A stretch of DNA of 64,000 nucleotides from Urmitella timonensis (lineage in GTDB: Bacteria > Actinomycetota > Actinomycetes > Actinomycetales > Actinomycetaceae). The stretch lies in the NCBI GenBank assembly GCA_900120415.1, contig FQLW01000005.1, forward strand, positions 434,001 to 498,000, in the 5' to 3' direction. The notes under the pieces are model-generated. The model ran no database searches, was not told where the DNA came from, and saw nothing but the letters and a program-made list of their open reading frames with translations. Position numbers and translations under genes: made by a program. Of this stretch, positions 45,773-57,678 are shown in pieces (position 1 is the stretch's first letter; each line of letters starts with the position of its first letter).

Positions 45773-46591
45773 GTGAGCGTAGAGTTAAACGAAATAATTA
45801 GGCTACTTCAGGAAATATATCCGCCCGAGTTAGCTGAAGAATGGGATCGGGTAGGTCTAATCACTGGTCACCTCGATTCAAAAATAGATAAAGTGCTGGT
45901 GGCAGTAGACCCGGTAGCAACAGTTGTAGATCAGGCAATCGCATTACGAGCTCAGCTGATTGTTACCCATCATCCGCTGTATCTAAGAGGAACCTCTTTT
46001 GTGGCAGCCACCAACCCCAAAGGCGTTTTGGTGCATCGGCTAATCGAAAATGGGATAGCACTTTTTAACGCCCACACTAACGCTGATTCCGCCAACGGGG
46101 GAGTAGCTGATTGTTTAGCGCGCGCCGTAGGTCTTACGAAAACTCGCCCTCTGCTTCCTGTCAGTGAAAATACTGGAAGTGGTCGGATTGGGAAACTTCC
46201 TCAGGCTATGACTCTGGGAGACTTTGCGAAACAGGTATCGTCCCGATTACCCAAGTGTCCAGCGGGGATATTAGTAGGTGGCGACCTAGATGCCTCGGTA
46301 GAAACGGTAGCCGTTAGCGGTGGCAGTGGAGATTCTTTTCTGAGCGCTGCCCGCGAAAAGGGTGCTGATGTCTATATTTGTGCGGATTTGCGCCACCATC
46401 CTGCCTCAGAACATCTAGAAGCGGGAAAGCCTTACCTGATTTGTGCAACTCATTGGGCCAGTGAATGGCCGTGGGTACCCCAATGTTCCCAAATACTTAA
46501 AGAAAGTTTTCCCTCTCAACTGGAAGTTATTGCCTCAACCATTTGCACCGATCCGTGGACTAAGCGGATTCTATCTGAAGAACAAGACTAA
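45773..46591 (+). CDS. Nif3-like dinuclear metal centre protein
   Basis: This 272-residue protein has the Nif3/YbgI/YqfO pattern: LAEEWDRVGLITGH near residue 19, QLIVTHHPLYLRG near 61 with the metal-binding histidines, LFNAHTNADSANGGVADCLARAVGL near 95, and CATHWASEWPWVP near 218 with the late His and Glu ligands. Older annotations call it GTP cyclohydrolase 1 type 2, but function is unclear. The start GTG has no ribosome binding site. TAGTAT lies seven bases before it, so the mRNA may be leaderless. The coiled-coil zinc-ribbon gene follows, the usual actinobacterial partner. Confidence 0.9.
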   Translation: MSVELNEIIRLLQEIYPPELAEEWDRVGLITGHLDSKIDKVLVAVDPVATVVDQAIALRAQLIVTHHPLYLRGTSFVAATNPKGVLVHRLIENGIALFNAHTNADSANGGVADCLARAVGLTKTRPLLPVSENTGSGRIGKLPQAMTLGDFAKQVSSRLPKCPAGILVGGDLDASVETVAVSGGSGDSFLSAAREKGADVYICADLRHHPASEHLEAGKPYLICATHWASEWPWVPQCSQILKESFPSQLEVIASTICTDPWTKRILSEEQD

Positions 46592-46606
46592 TAGAAAGGA
46601 GATTTG

Positions 46607-47338
46607 ATGGAAGCGCCCTGGAAAGATCAACTGGCATTACTGGATTTGCAAGAGCTAGACACGAAAATTACCAAGCTGGTTTCGCGGCGAAAAAAGCTGC
46701 CCCAATTAGCGAGGCTAACAGAACTAACTGAAAGCAATAAACAGCTGGCAGCTAAACTAACTGAGCTTTCAACGCTGAAAACCGATAAGAAACGGGCAAT
46801 CAGCGCCTTAGAAAATGAGGTAGCCGGGATTGAGACTCGCCGAAAAACCCAGCAAAATCGGCTAGATAGCGGGCAAGGCTCACCAAAAGAGTTGCTGAGA
46901 TTGCAAACAGAAATCCAGCAAATGAATAAGCGCGTAGAGGATTTAGAGGGACAGTTAATCCTCGTAATGAGCGAAGTTGAACAGTTGGACGCTGTTGAGC
47001 AAAAAATCTCTAAGCGACAAGCAGAATACGCTCAGGAAACCATCAGTCTGAAGGAAGAAGTTGAAGGGGAAAACTCTCAAATAGGAGAGGAACTAAAGGA
47101 GTTAGAAAACCAGCGTAAGCAGCGAGTAGCCGGCATCGATAGCGATTTATTAGATTTATACGAGAATATAAAGTTGCAAACCGGTGGGGTAGGGGCAATA
47201 AAAGTTGTTGCCGGATGTCCCGTTGGTTACAATCTCTCGTTCTCAGTAGCCGAGACTGCGCGCTTGCGGGCAGCTAAACCAGAAGAAGTTATTACCTCCG
47301 AGGACGAAGGTTATCTGCTGATTCGCTGCCCGCAGTAG
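46607..47338 (+). CDS. Coiled-coil protein of the C4-type zinc-ribbon family, ribbon degenerate
   Basis: This 243-residue protein has a long helical hairpin (residues 5-180, rich in Glu, Lys, Leu and Gln) and a C-terminal region that corresponds to the CT398-like zinc ribbon. The family usually has CxxC near 200 and a second CxxCG near 230. Here those regions read VAGCPVGYNLSF and VITSEDEGYLLIRCP, so one of the first pair and both of the second pair of cysteines are gone. Zinc binding is therefore unlikely. ATG 46607 follows AAAGGAGATTTG. It lies 15 bp after the Nif3-like gene and may serve the same process. Confidence 0.82.
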   Translation: MEAPWKDQLALLDLQELDTKITKLVSRRKKLPQLARLTELTESNKQLAAKLTELSTLKTDKKRAISALENEVAGIETRRKTQQNRLDSGQGSPKELLRLQTEIQQMNKRVEDLEGQLILVMSEVEQLDAVEQKISKRQAEYAQETISLKEEVEGENSQIGEELKELENQRKQRVAGIDSDLLDLYENIKLQTGGVGAIKVVAGCPVGYNLSFSVAETARLRAAKPEEVITSEDEGYLLIRCPQ

Positions 47339-47365
47339 TCGCTATTCGCTTATTTAGCTGAGGAT

Positions 47366-48763
<1,398 letters not shown>

Positions 48764-48960
48764 TTAGGTTTTCATTTTCCGACGAAACGTTACCACTGCA
48801 ATCCACATTTTGACTAAAGCGTTAAATAATTTTACCTTTCTCACAATTTAGAGGAAGGATGGTTCGGTCAGAGCCTGCTATTGATAGCTCGGTATTTTCT
48901 GATGAAGACTGCAGAAAACCCGTGGTTAAATAGTTTGTCACTGCCGGGTATCCTTTAACT

Positions 48961-50922
48961 ATGGCTGATTGCGTACCTTACCGCCCTGCTCCGGGTGATA
49001 TTCCTACCAGCCCTGGGGTATATAGATTTTTAGATAAAAACGGTCGGGTTATCTATGTGGGAAAAGCAATTAACCTGCGCAATCGGTTAGCAAACTATTT
49101 CCAGCCGCTTGATTCTTTACATCCCCGTACCCGGAAAATGGTCACCACCGCTGTCGGGGTTAAATGGATAACGGTAGCTAATGAGCTAGAGGCACTTTCG
49201 CTGGAATACTCCTGGATAAAAGAGTTTGCTCCGCGTTTTAATGTGATGTTTCGCGACGATAAATCCTATCCGTACCTGGCGCTCACGATGGCAGAAGAAT
49301 ATCCTCGCATTCACATTACTCGAGAGAGGAAACGCGCGAACACCTGTTATTTTGGTCCCTACACCCAGGTATGGGCAGTTCGCGAAACCATGGACTTACT
49401 GCGCAAAGCATTTCCTTTACGTTCCTGCACTAAGGGAGTATTCAACCGCTCTCAAGCACTCGGACGTCCCTGCCTAGAAGGTTATATCGATAAATGCGCC
49501 GCTCCCTGCGTGGGACGGATCAGCTCGACTAAGTATCGCCACTTAGCCGAGCAAGTGAGAGCGTTTTTAGATGGAAAAACGGAGCCGATTACCTCTCAAT
49601 TGCGTCAAGAGATGAGCGAAGCGGCCGCTAGGCTTGACTATGAACAGGCAGCGAAAACTCGTGACCAGCTCCGCGCCCTCGAAACAGTGAGAGAAAAAAA
49701 CGCGGTGGTCTTGGATGAAAGTATTGACGCTGATGTATTTGCTTTCGCTAAAGATGAACTCGAAATGATTATGCAGGTTTTTTACGTGCGAGCTGGCAGA
49801 ATCAGGGGAGAGCGCGGCTGGGTAGTAGACACTTCAGAAAATACTGAGCTACCGGAAATGTTAGAGGCTTTCCTAGAGCAAGTTTACGGCGAATATCAAG
49901 CAATGGATGGCCAAATTGCCCCCGCAATGAGCGTTGATGATATCGCACATACCCCAATCCAGGCGATTCCGGCACAGGTGTTAATGCCGCTTCTGCCAGC
50001 TCATTCGCCGGTGCTGGCGGCTTGGCTAAGCCAAATACGGGGGAAAAAGGTAGAAATTAAGGTACCCCGGCGGGGAGCGAAGTATTCTTTAATGCAAACC
50101 GCTGCGGAAAATGCCCAGCAATCATTACGCCTGCATAAAAGTAAACGGGTAGGGGATTTGACTCAGCGTTCTGAAGCCTTGCGGCAGCTGCAAGAATATT
50201 TGGACTTACCAGAAGCTCCCTTACGAATAGAAGGCTACGATATTTCCCATACCCAAGGAACTAACCAGGTAGGGTCAATGGTTGTTTTCGAGGACGGAGC
50301 GCCCTTAAAACGCGCCTATCGCACCTTTAATATCAAAACCACCCCCGATGATTCTTCAGACGACACTAAAGCTATGAATGAAGTGCTTACCCGGCGCTTC
50401 CTGCGCCTAAAACAAGAAGAACAAGAGGCACAAGATGAGCTTAATAGCGCTGAAAGCCCTAAAGATTTAAAGTCGAGACGTTTTTCCTATCCTCCCGATT
50501 TAGTGGTTGTTGATGGAGGCGCTCCCCAGGTTAATGCCGCCCATAAGGCATTATTAGAGGTAGGAGCAAATGTGAGCGTTATCGGTTTAGCGAAACGCCT
50601 GGAAGAAGTTTGGATTCCCGGCAGTGATTTTCCGGTAATTTTGCCCCGTACCTCACCGGCTCTGTACCTATTACAGTATTTGCGTGATGAATCCCATCGT
50701 TTTGCTATCGGTGCTCACCGAAAGAAACGCGGAAAATCGGTGCGCCGCTCAGCTCTCGATAAAGTCCCCGGTCTGGGGAAAGTGCGTCAAAAAGCACTGT
50801 TGCAGCACTTTGGTTCGCTAAAACGTTTAAAGGCAGCAACCATAGAAGAAATAGCCGAGGTAGAGGGAATCGGTTCGGCAATAGCCAAACAGATATTTCA
50901 ATCTTTTGCCGATAGCCGGTAA
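48961..50922 (+). CDS. uvrC: Excinuclease ABC subunit C
   Basis: This 653-residue nuclease makes both incisions in nucleotide excision repair. It has a GIY-YIG domain at the N-terminus (SPGVYRFLDKNGRVIYVGKA), a UVR motif near 210-245 for UvrB contact, an RNase H-like C-terminal nuclease (IEGYDISHTQGTNQVGSMVVFE; PDLVVVDGGAPQVNAA) and tandem helix-hairpin-helix motifs at the end. No ribosome binding site precedes the ATG. TATCCT lies six bases upstream, which suggests a leaderless transcript. It begins the uvrC-rapZ-yvcK-whiA block, the standard actinobacterial order. Confidence 0.97.
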   Translation: MADCVPYRPAPGDIPTSPGVYRFLDKNGRVIYVGKAINLRNRLANYFQPLDSLHPRTRKMVTTAVGVKWITVANELEALSLEYSWIKEFAPRFNVMFRDDKSYPYLALTMAEEYPRIHITRERKRANTCYFGPYTQVWAVRETMDLLRKAFPLRSCTKGVFNRSQALGRPCLEGYIDKCAAPCVGRISSTKYRHLAEQVRAFLDGKTEPITSQLRQEMSEAAARLDYEQAAKTRDQLRALETVREKNAVVLDESIDADVFAFAKDELEMIMQVFYVRAGRIRGERGWVVDTSENTELPEMLEAFLEQVYGEYQAMDGQIAPAMSVDDIAHTPIQAIPAQVLMPLLPAHSPVLAAWLSQIRGKKVEIKVPRRGAKYSLMQTAAENAQQSLRLHKSKRVGDLTQRSEALRQLQEYLDLPEAPLRIEGYDISHTQGTNQVGSMVVFEDGAPLKRAYRTFNIKTTPDDSSDDTKAMNEVLTRRFLRLKQEEQEAQDELNSAESPKDLKSRRFSYPPDLVVVDGGAPQVNAAHKALLEVGANVSVIGLAKRLEEVWIPGSDFPVILPRTSPALYLLQYLRDESHRFAIGAHRKKRGKSVRRSALDKVPGLGKVRQKALLQHFGSLKRLKAATIEEIAEVEGIGSAIAKQIFQSFADSR

Positions 50923-50951
50923 GGCTGGCATCTTCGTAGCATACTTAAAAC

Positions 50952-51902
50952 ATGAATGAAGATTTTCACTACCAATCGTCTCCGCCAACCGTACCTGAAG
51001 GCGTTCCTCTTTTGGACGAGGCGGCACCCCCAAGAAATGCCCATGTGCCCGAGATGATAATCATTACCGGTATGTCAGGGGCAGGGCGTTCCCGGGCTGG
51101 TCAGGCGCTTGAAGATCTTGATTGGTATGTGGTTGATAATCTCCCTCCCGCAATGCTTTTGCCATTTGCCGACATGATGACCCCACAGGGAGAAGGCATC
51201 CATCGTTTGGCGGCGATAGTGGATGTGCGTAGCGGAGATTTATTCTCTAAGTTTCAACGAGCCCTAGATGAGCTTTCGCTTAGGAATATTCGCTACCAGT
51301 TGGTGTTTTTAGATGCCGATGAAGGGGTATTGGTGCGCCGCTATGAATCGAACCGGCGTCCTCATCCGCTCCAGGGAGGAGGACGAATTCTTGACGGAAT
51401 TCGCTTAGAGCGACAGATATTAGCTCCTATCCGAGCCCGTGCCGATGCCCTAATTGATACCACTAATATGAATGTGCATGATTTGAACCGACATATGCGC
51501 GATGTAGTAGCCGGTGAGGGTGAACGCCCGATGAAGCTCACCGTAATGTCTTTCGGTTTTAAGAACGGGATTCCCCTGGATGCGGATTGGGTATGCGACG
51601 TGCGCTTTTTAGCTAATCCCTATTGGGTTAGTGAGCTGAGACATTTAACCGGGCGTGACGAGCCGGTAGCGAAATATGTTCTCGAACAAGCCGGAGCCGA
51701 GGACTTTGTTAATAATATAGTGAATATGCTCACCCCTATTTTTGAGGGATATTTAACAGAGCTAAAACCCTTTGTTACTATCGCGGTTGGTTGTACCGGC
51801 GGACAGCATCGTTCAGTAGCTTTAGCTGAAAGAATCAGTGAGCTTTTCCGCCTCCAAGGATTACCGGTTCGTACCGTACACAGAGATATGGGGTTGGAAT
51901 GA
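50952..51902 (+). CDS. rapZ: RapZ/YvcJ-family P-loop nucleotide-binding protein
   Basis: This 316-residue protein has Walker A GMSGAGRSRAGQALE near residue 42, DWYVVDNLPPAML, and a C-terminal domain with MSFGFKNGIPLDADWVCDVRFLANPYW near 198 and AVGCTGGQHRSVALAERI near 282. In E. coli RapZ is an RNase E adaptor that senses glucosamine-6-phosphate synthesis. In Gram-positive bacteria the role is less clear. A 40-residue N-terminal extension precedes the P-loop. It overlaps yvcK by 4 bp. Confidence 0.94.
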   Translation: MNEDFHYQSSPPTVPEGVPLLDEAAPPRNAHVPEMIIITGMSGAGRSRAGQALEDLDWYVVDNLPPAMLLPFADMMTPQGEGIHRLAAIVDVRSGDLFSKFQRALDELSLRNIRYQLVFLDADEGVLVRRYESNRRPHPLQGGGRILDGIRLERQILAPIRARADALIDTTNMNVHDLNRHMRDVVAGEGERPMKLTVMSFGFKNGIPLDADWVCDVRFLANPYWVSELRHLTGRDEPVAKYVLEQAGAEDFVNNIVNMLTPIFEGYLTELKPFVTIAVGCTGGQHRSVALAERISELFRLQGLPVRTVHRDMGLE

Positions 51903-52897
51903 GGACGCTACTAGATTCCGATGGTTGGGTAACTAGAGGGCAAGCTGGGCCAAAAATTGTGGCACTGGGGGGCGGTCATGGTCTGTCTGCTACCTTGCGC
52001 GCCTTACGACATATAACTCGCGAACTTACCGCTGTAGTTACCGTAGCTGATGATGGGGGTTCTTCGGGGCGTTTACGCAAAGAACTGGGGGTGCTTCCTC
52101 CCGGGGACTTACGGATGGCGCTAGCGGCTCTATGTGACGATACTGATTGGGGATTGACTTGGCGGGATGCTATGCAGCATCGTTTCAGCTCTGATGGTCC
52201 TTTAGATAATCATGCACTTGGAAACCTGTTAATCGTCACCATGTGGGATTTGTTAGGCGATGTGGTGGAGGGTCTTGATTGGGTGGCAAGATTGCTCAAC
52301 TGCTCAGGCAAAGTATTGCCCATGTGTGCAGAGCCAATGGAAATTGAAGCAGACTTGGTGCGCGCAGGGAAAAAACGCACTGTTCATGGGCAAGCTAAAG
52401 CTGCCAAAGCTCCCGGAAAAGTAGTTGATGTTCGTCTTAGCCCGGTTCACCCGAAAATTTGTCCTCAAACTATTAAAGCGATTGGTCAGGCAGAGGGGAT
52501 TGTGCTCGGGCCTGGTTCCTGGTTCACCTCGGTGATTCCGCATTTGCTGGTACCTGAGCTTGCCGAGGCCTTGCAAACATCACCAGCTGGAAAAGTGATG
52601 GTGATGAATTTGCAACCCCATACCGATGAAACCGAGGATTTGACGGTCTCGGGACATATTGAGGCTTTCCGTCATTTTGCGCCTGATTTAAAAATTGATG
52701 TCATCATAGTTGATCCTACCGCTATAGAAGATGACGATAATTTGGAACGCGCTGCGGATTCGGTGGGTGCAAAACTAATTATGCGTCAGGTGAGGGCGGG
52801 TTCCGCCTCGGAAAAACACGACCCCTTGCGCCTGGCAGCTGCCCTCAGAGATGCCTTTGACGGATACCTGTCAGAAGTGGGAGTTTTCGAGCTTTAG
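51899..52897 (+). CDS. yvcK: YvcK/CofD-like gluconeogenesis factor
   Basis: This 332-residue protein has the CofD-like UDP-sugar-binding fold: KIVALGGGHGLSATLRALR near residue 19, VTVADDGGSSGRLRKELGVLPPGDLR near 48-73, NHALGNLLIV near 105 and LGPGSWFTSVIPHLL near 200. In Bacillus and mycobacteria the family (YvcK/CuvA) binds UDP-GlcNAc-type sugars and affects cell shape and carbon use. It is coupled to rapZ and precedes whiA, a conserved order. Confidence 0.94.
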   Translation: MRTLLDSDGWVTRGQAGPKIVALGGGHGLSATLRALRHITRELTAVVTVADDGGSSGRLRKELGVLPPGDLRMALAALCDDTDWGLTWRDAMQHRFSSDGPLDNHALGNLLIVTMWDLLGDVVEGLDWVARLLNCSGKVLPMCAEPMEIEADLVRAGKKRTVHGQAKAAKAPGKVVDVRLSPVHPKICPQTIKAIGQAEGIVLGPGSWFTSVIPHLLVPELAEALQTSPAGKVMVMNLQPHTDETEDLTVSGHIEAFRHFAPDLKIDVIIVDPTAIEDDDNLERAADSVGAKLIMRQVRAGSASEKHDPLRLAAALRDAFDGYLSEVGVFEL

Positions 52898-52973
52898 TTA
52901 CAATATTGGCTAGTTAAAAGAAAACCTCGATGGCATTAAAATAGCTGTAATTTGGCGGCGAAAGGAAGAGTAA

Positions 52974-53954
52974 ATGTCTTTGACCTCAGATATAAAAGAT
53001 GAGCTAGCGGAAAAAATCCCCGCTAAGCAGTCTGAGGCGCAGGCGCAAACCGCGAGCATCTTGCGGTTTGCGGGCGGTATTCACCTGATTAATCGCAGCA
53101 TCGTTGTAGAGGTGGAAGTAGACAATGTTGCGGTAATGCAAAACCTGGTTACGTGTCTACAGCAGCTGTTCGATGCCAACCCGGATGTGGTGCGGGTAGG
53201 GGCTAGCGGGATTCGCTGTGATGATCGCTATGTGGTGCGGGTAGTGGAAAATGCTGCTACTTTAGCTCGCCTAACCGGTTTAATTGATCGTGCAGGTCGG
53301 CCGGTACGTGGACTGTCTCCCCGACTGGTATCGGGCGCTTTGGAGGTTTCAAAGGCTACCTGGCGAGGGGCGTTTATGGCACGTGGTTCCCTGGCGCAGC
53401 CCGGACGATCCGGCTCTTTAGAGATAACCTGCCCCGGTCCAGAAGCGGCTTTAGCGCTGGTAGGAGCGGCCCGTCGCCTCGGGGTAAATGCCAAGTCCCG
53501 GCAAGTTCGAGGTTTAGACCGAGTGGTGGTTCGCGACGGGGAACAAATCTCTAAACTTTTGGAGGTTATGGGAGCAAGCCGGGCGCAAGCAATATGGGAT
53601 AAGAATCGGCAAACCAATCAAGTGCGAGGTTCAGTTAATCGCTTAGCGAATTTTGATGATGCGAATTTACGTCGCAGCGCCCGAGCAGCGGTAGCAGCGG
53701 GAGCAAGGGTGCGCCGAGCCTTTGAAATATTGGGAGAGGATATTCCCGCTCATCTTTTGCAAGCCGGCAGGTTGCGACTTCAATATAAGGAAGCTTCCCT
53801 AGAAGAGCTGGGGCAGAAGGCAAATCCGCCTTTGACTAAAGATGCAGTTGCCGGTCGGATTAGGCGTCTGCTGGCAATGGCAGATAAGGCTGCTCGCGAG
53901 CAGGGAATCCCTTCTACCCAGGCAGCAGTCGATGAAGATGATGGGCTCATCTAG
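52974..53954 (+). CDS. whiA: WhiA-family DNA-binding protein
   Basis: This 326-residue regulator has a LAGLIDADG-like N-terminal domain without nuclease function (ILRFAGGIHLINRS; WRGAFMARGSLAQPGRSGSLEI) and a C-terminal helix-turn-helix region (LRLQYKEASLEELGQKANPPLTKDAVAGRIRRL). In Streptomyces it controls sporulation septation with WhiB. In other Gram-positive bacteria it affects division and chromosome segregation. The ATG has AAAGGAAGAGTAA upstream. It follows yvcK by 76 bp. Confidence 0.95.
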   Translation: MSLTSDIKDELAEKIPAKQSEAQAQTASILRFAGGIHLINRSIVVEVEVDNVAVMQNLVTCLQQLFDANPDVVRVGASGIRCDDRYVVRVVENAATLARLTGLIDRAGRPVRGLSPRLVSGALEVSKATWRGAFMARGSLAQPGRSGSLEITCPGPEAALALVGAARRLGVNAKSRQVRGLDRVVVRDGEQISKLLEVMGASRAQAIWDKNRQTNQVRGSVNRLANFDDANLRRSARAAVAAGARVRRAFEILGEDIPAHLLQAGRLRLQYKEASLEELGQKANPPLTKDAVAGRIRRLLAMADKAAREQGIPSTQAAVDEDDGLI

Positions 53955-54122
53955 GACGGATTCTAACTATCGCGTAGCTATTCGAAAAAGATTGCTAAAT
54001 AACGACAATAGACCTAAGCGTAAATCAGGCATTCCGTGTAGAGTGGTCTTTAAGAGGACGGCTCAAGATGATCGTCCCCAGGGCTAAGGCTGCCCGGGTT
54101 TCCAGGCGGCGGTAAGCTCTGA

Positions 54123-55178
<1,056 letters not shown>

Positions 55179-55200
55179 ATAATAATGCGAACTGACGCTT

Positions 55201-55243
55201 AAGTTGTGCCCGCCTGCCTGTTTCAGGTAGGCGGGCACAACTT
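55201..55243. terminator. Long hairpin between gap and pgk
   Basis: AAGTTGTGCCCGCCTGCCTG (55201-55220) pairs with CAGGTAGGCGGGCACAACTT (55224-55243) with one mismatch and a 3-nt loop. It lies between co-directional genes and has no U-tract. It may reduce read-through or stabilise the abundant gap mRNA. Confidence 0.65.
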
Positions 55244-55291
55244 GATGCCGGTGTTCATTAAGCATTTAACCGCAGAAAGGTATAGCAAATA

Positions 55292-56488
55292 ATGGCGCTA
55301 CGAGATATTAAGTCCCTAGGAGATATTGCCGGTAAAAAAGTCCTGGTGCGCTCCGATTTTAATGTGCCGCTAAAGGACGGCAAGATTACTGACGATGGGC
55401 GGATTCGCGCCGCTCTTCCCACTTTAAAAACCCTGATAGAGGCAAAAGCTAAGGTGCTGGTAATGGCACATCTTGGACGTCCTAAAGGTCAGGTGAATCC
55501 GGAGTTTTCGTTGGCGCCGGTAGCGAAACGGCTGGGGGAACTGCTGGGGCAAGATGTTGTTTTAGCTAAAGACACTGTTGGTGAGGACGCTCAACAGCTG
55601 GCTTCTGTTTTGGAAGACGGTCAGGTTGTACTGCTAGAGAATGTACGTTTTGATTCCCGAGAGAACTCCAAGGACGATAGTGAGCGTGAGGCTTTAGCTA
55701 AAGAATATGCGCAGCTGGCTGATTGCTTCGTATCTGATGGTTTCGGGGTGGTTCACCGCAAACAGGCTTCGGTTTACGATGTAGCGAAGTTGTTACCATC
55801 AGCTGCCGGATATTTAGTTAATAAAGAAATTGAGTCTTTACGGCGGGCAACTGATAATCCGGAACGTCCCTATGGGGTAATCCTGGGTGGTTCCAAAGTC
55901 TCTGACAAGCTGGGGGTAATTGCGAATCTACTTGAAAAGGCAGATTTCCTGGCGATTGGCGGGGGGATGGCTTACACGTTCCTAGCTGCTAAAGGCTACG
56001 AGGTAGGTACTTCGCTACTGGAAACTGACCAGATTGAGACGGTCAAAGGCTATATCCAAAAAGCAGCCGAACGGGGAGTAGACCTCTTGTTGCCGGTAGA
56101 TACCCTGGTAGCACCAGAGTTTTCTGCTGATGCCCCGGCTACTTTGGTTGATTGTGACGCTATTCCCAGCGATCAGATGGGACTAGATATTGGTTCAAAG
56201 ACCGCTCAGCTATTTGCCGATAAGATTCGTTCCGCCAAGACGGTTGCTTGGAACGGTCCGATGGGGGTCTTTGAATTTGAGGCTTTCAGCTCTGGTACCA
56301 AGGCAGTTGCGCAAGCTCTTGCTGATTCTGATTGCTTTAGCGTAATTGGTGGGGGAGACTCCGCAGCCGCAGTTCGTACCCTGGGATTTGATGAAAATAA
56401 GTTTAGCCATATCTCTACCGGTGGCGGAGCTTCTTTGGAACTATTGGAAGGCAAGACCCTGCCGGGGATTGCCGTATTGGAGGATTAA
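55292..56488 (+). CDS. pgk: Phosphoglycerate kinase
   Basis: This 398-residue enzyme transfers phosphate from 1,3-bisphosphoglycerate to ADP. It has [22 protein letters not shown] near 16-37, MAHLGRPKG near 57, [10 protein letters not shown] near 114, [22 protein letters not shown] near 200, and [10 protein letters not shown] with [17 protein letters not shown] at the C-terminus. It ends 2 bp before tpiA, so the two are coupled. Confidence 0.98.
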   Translation: MALRDIKSLGDIAGKKVLVRSDFNVPLKDGKITDDGRIRAALPTLKTLIEAKAKVLVMAHLGRPKGQVNPEFSLAPVAKRLGELLGQDVVLAKDTVGEDAQQLASVLEDGQVVLLENVRFDSRENSKDDSEREALAKEYAQLADCFVSDGFGVVHRKQASVYDVAKLLPSAAGYLVNKEIESLRRATDNPERPYGVILGGSKVSDKLGVIANLLEKADFLAIGGGMAYTFLAAKGYEVGTSLLETDQIETVKGYIQKAAERGVDLLLPVDTLVAPEFSADAPATLVDCDAIPSDQMGLDIGSKTAQLFADKIRSAKTVAWNGPMGVFEFEAFSSGTKAVAQALADSDCFSVIGGGDSAAAVRTLGFDENKFSHISTGGGASLELLEGKTLPGIAVLED

Positions 56489-56490
56489 TT

Positions 56491-57264
56491 ATGACTCGTA
56501 CCCCACTGCTAGCAGGCAACTGGAAAATGAATATGAACCACCTAGAGGCAACTCGTCTGGTTCAAGAACTTGCTTTAGATTTGCAAGATCATCATTTTGA
56601 CTACCATAACGATGTGGTAGTGGTTCCGCCCTTTACCGATATTCGTTCGGTACAAACCGTGGTGGAATCCGACAACCTGAAGATTACTTACGGAGCGCAA
56701 GATGTTTCCGTACACGAATCCGGTGCCTACACCGGTGAAATCGCCGCTTCGATGCTAACTAAACTGGGCTGCTCCTGGGTGGTTGTCGGTCACTCTGAAA
56801 GACGGGAATATCATAACGAAAGTGATGAGCTCGTTGGGCAGAAAGCTCAGGTGGCTTTAGAAGCTGGTATGACCCCAATTATCTGTTGTGGGGAAGGACT
56901 AGAGGTTCGTAAAGCCGGTGAGCATGTAAATCATGTTGTAAAACAAATTGAAGGCGCATATCAAGGCATTTCTGCTGATGATGCGGTTAATACCGTAGTT
57001 GCTTATGAACCTATTTGGGCTATTGGCACCGGTGAAACCGCTACGCCCGAGGATGCCGAAGAGGTTTGTGCAGCAATTCGAGAAAAACTCTCGCAGCTAT
57101 ATTCAGCCGATGTTGCCGAGTCGATTCGCGTTCTTTACGGAGGATCCGTTAAATCGGCGAACGTAGCTGAAATCATGGCTAAACCTAATGTAGATGGTGC
57201 TTTGGTTGGCGGAGCCTCTCTGAAAGCCGAGGAATTCTCCAAGATAGTTCGCTTTGATGGCTAG
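56491..57264 (+). CDS. tpiA: Triosephosphate isomerase
   Basis: This 257-residue enzyme interconverts the two triose phosphates. It has [15 protein letters not shown] near 6-20 with the substrate-binding Lys, the catalytic His in [11 protein letters not shown] near 97, the catalytic Glu in [19 protein letters not shown] near 170 and [15 protein letters not shown] near 217. The ATG uses GGAGGATTAATT at the end of pgk as its ribosome binding site. Confidence 0.98.
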   Translation: MTRTPLLAGNWKMNMNHLEATRLVQELALDLQDHHFDYHNDVVVVPPFTDIRSVQTVVESDNLKITYGAQDVSVHESGAYTGEIAASMLTKLGCSWVVVGHSERREYHNESDELVGQKAQVALEAGMTPIICCGEGLEVRKAGEHVNHVVKQIEGAYQGISADDAVNTVVAYEPIWAIGTGETATPEDAEEVCAAIREKLSQLYSADVAESIRVLYGGSVKSANVAEIMAKPNVDGALVGGASLKAEEFSKIVRFDG

Positions 57265-57310
57265 CATTTTACTAGGTAATTCAATCCGCTTTCAGCGGTG
57301 AAGTTCCTAA

Positions 57311-57348
57311 CTATTGGCGGCGGGTCACAATAGACCCGCCGCCAATAG
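57311..57348. terminator. Perfect 16-bp hairpin after tpiA
   Basis: CTATTGGCGGCGGGTC (57311-57326) pairs exactly with GACCCGCCGCCAATAG (57333-57348) around a 6-nt loop. It separates tpiA from secG; TATAGT just after it (57351-57356) could be the secG -10 element. Confidence 0.75.
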
Positions 57349-57390
57349 GTTATAGTAGTCAGTAAACATACTTATTGGGAGAAGAATTTA

Positions 57391-57639
57391 GTGCAAACCG
57401 TAATTGAAATCATTGCTGAAGTAGTGCTGGTACTATCCAGTTTGTTTCTGATTCTTACCATTTTGATGCATAAAGGATCAGGCGGGGGTCTGTCTGATAT
57501 GTTCGGTGGCGGTCTTTCCTCCAGCGCCGGCTCATCTGGGGTGGCAATGCGTAACCTGAACCGGATAACTGTCGTTACCGCAGTTATTTGGTTAATCAGC
57601 GTAATTGTTTTGGGCTTATTACCTCGTATGTTTGCGTAG
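57391..57639 (+). CDS. secG: Preprotein translocase subunit SecG
   Basis: This 82-residue inner-membrane protein is the small SecYEG subunit. It has two membrane helices, near 3-26 (VIEIIAEVVLVLSSLFLILTIL) and 56-76 (ITVVTAVIWLISVIVLGLL). Between them is the typical Gly-rich loop LMHKGSGGGLSDMFGGG. The start is GTG with GGGAGAAG upstream. Location after tpiA is the standard actinobacterial order. Confidence 0.95.
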   Translation: MQTVIEIIAEVVLVLSSLFLILTILMHKGSGGGLSDMFGGGLSSSAGSSGVAMRNLNRITVVTAVIWLISVIVLGLLPRMFA

Positions 57640-57678
57640 CTCCATCTTCAGGTCATGGCTTAACCGATAGCACTTCCC

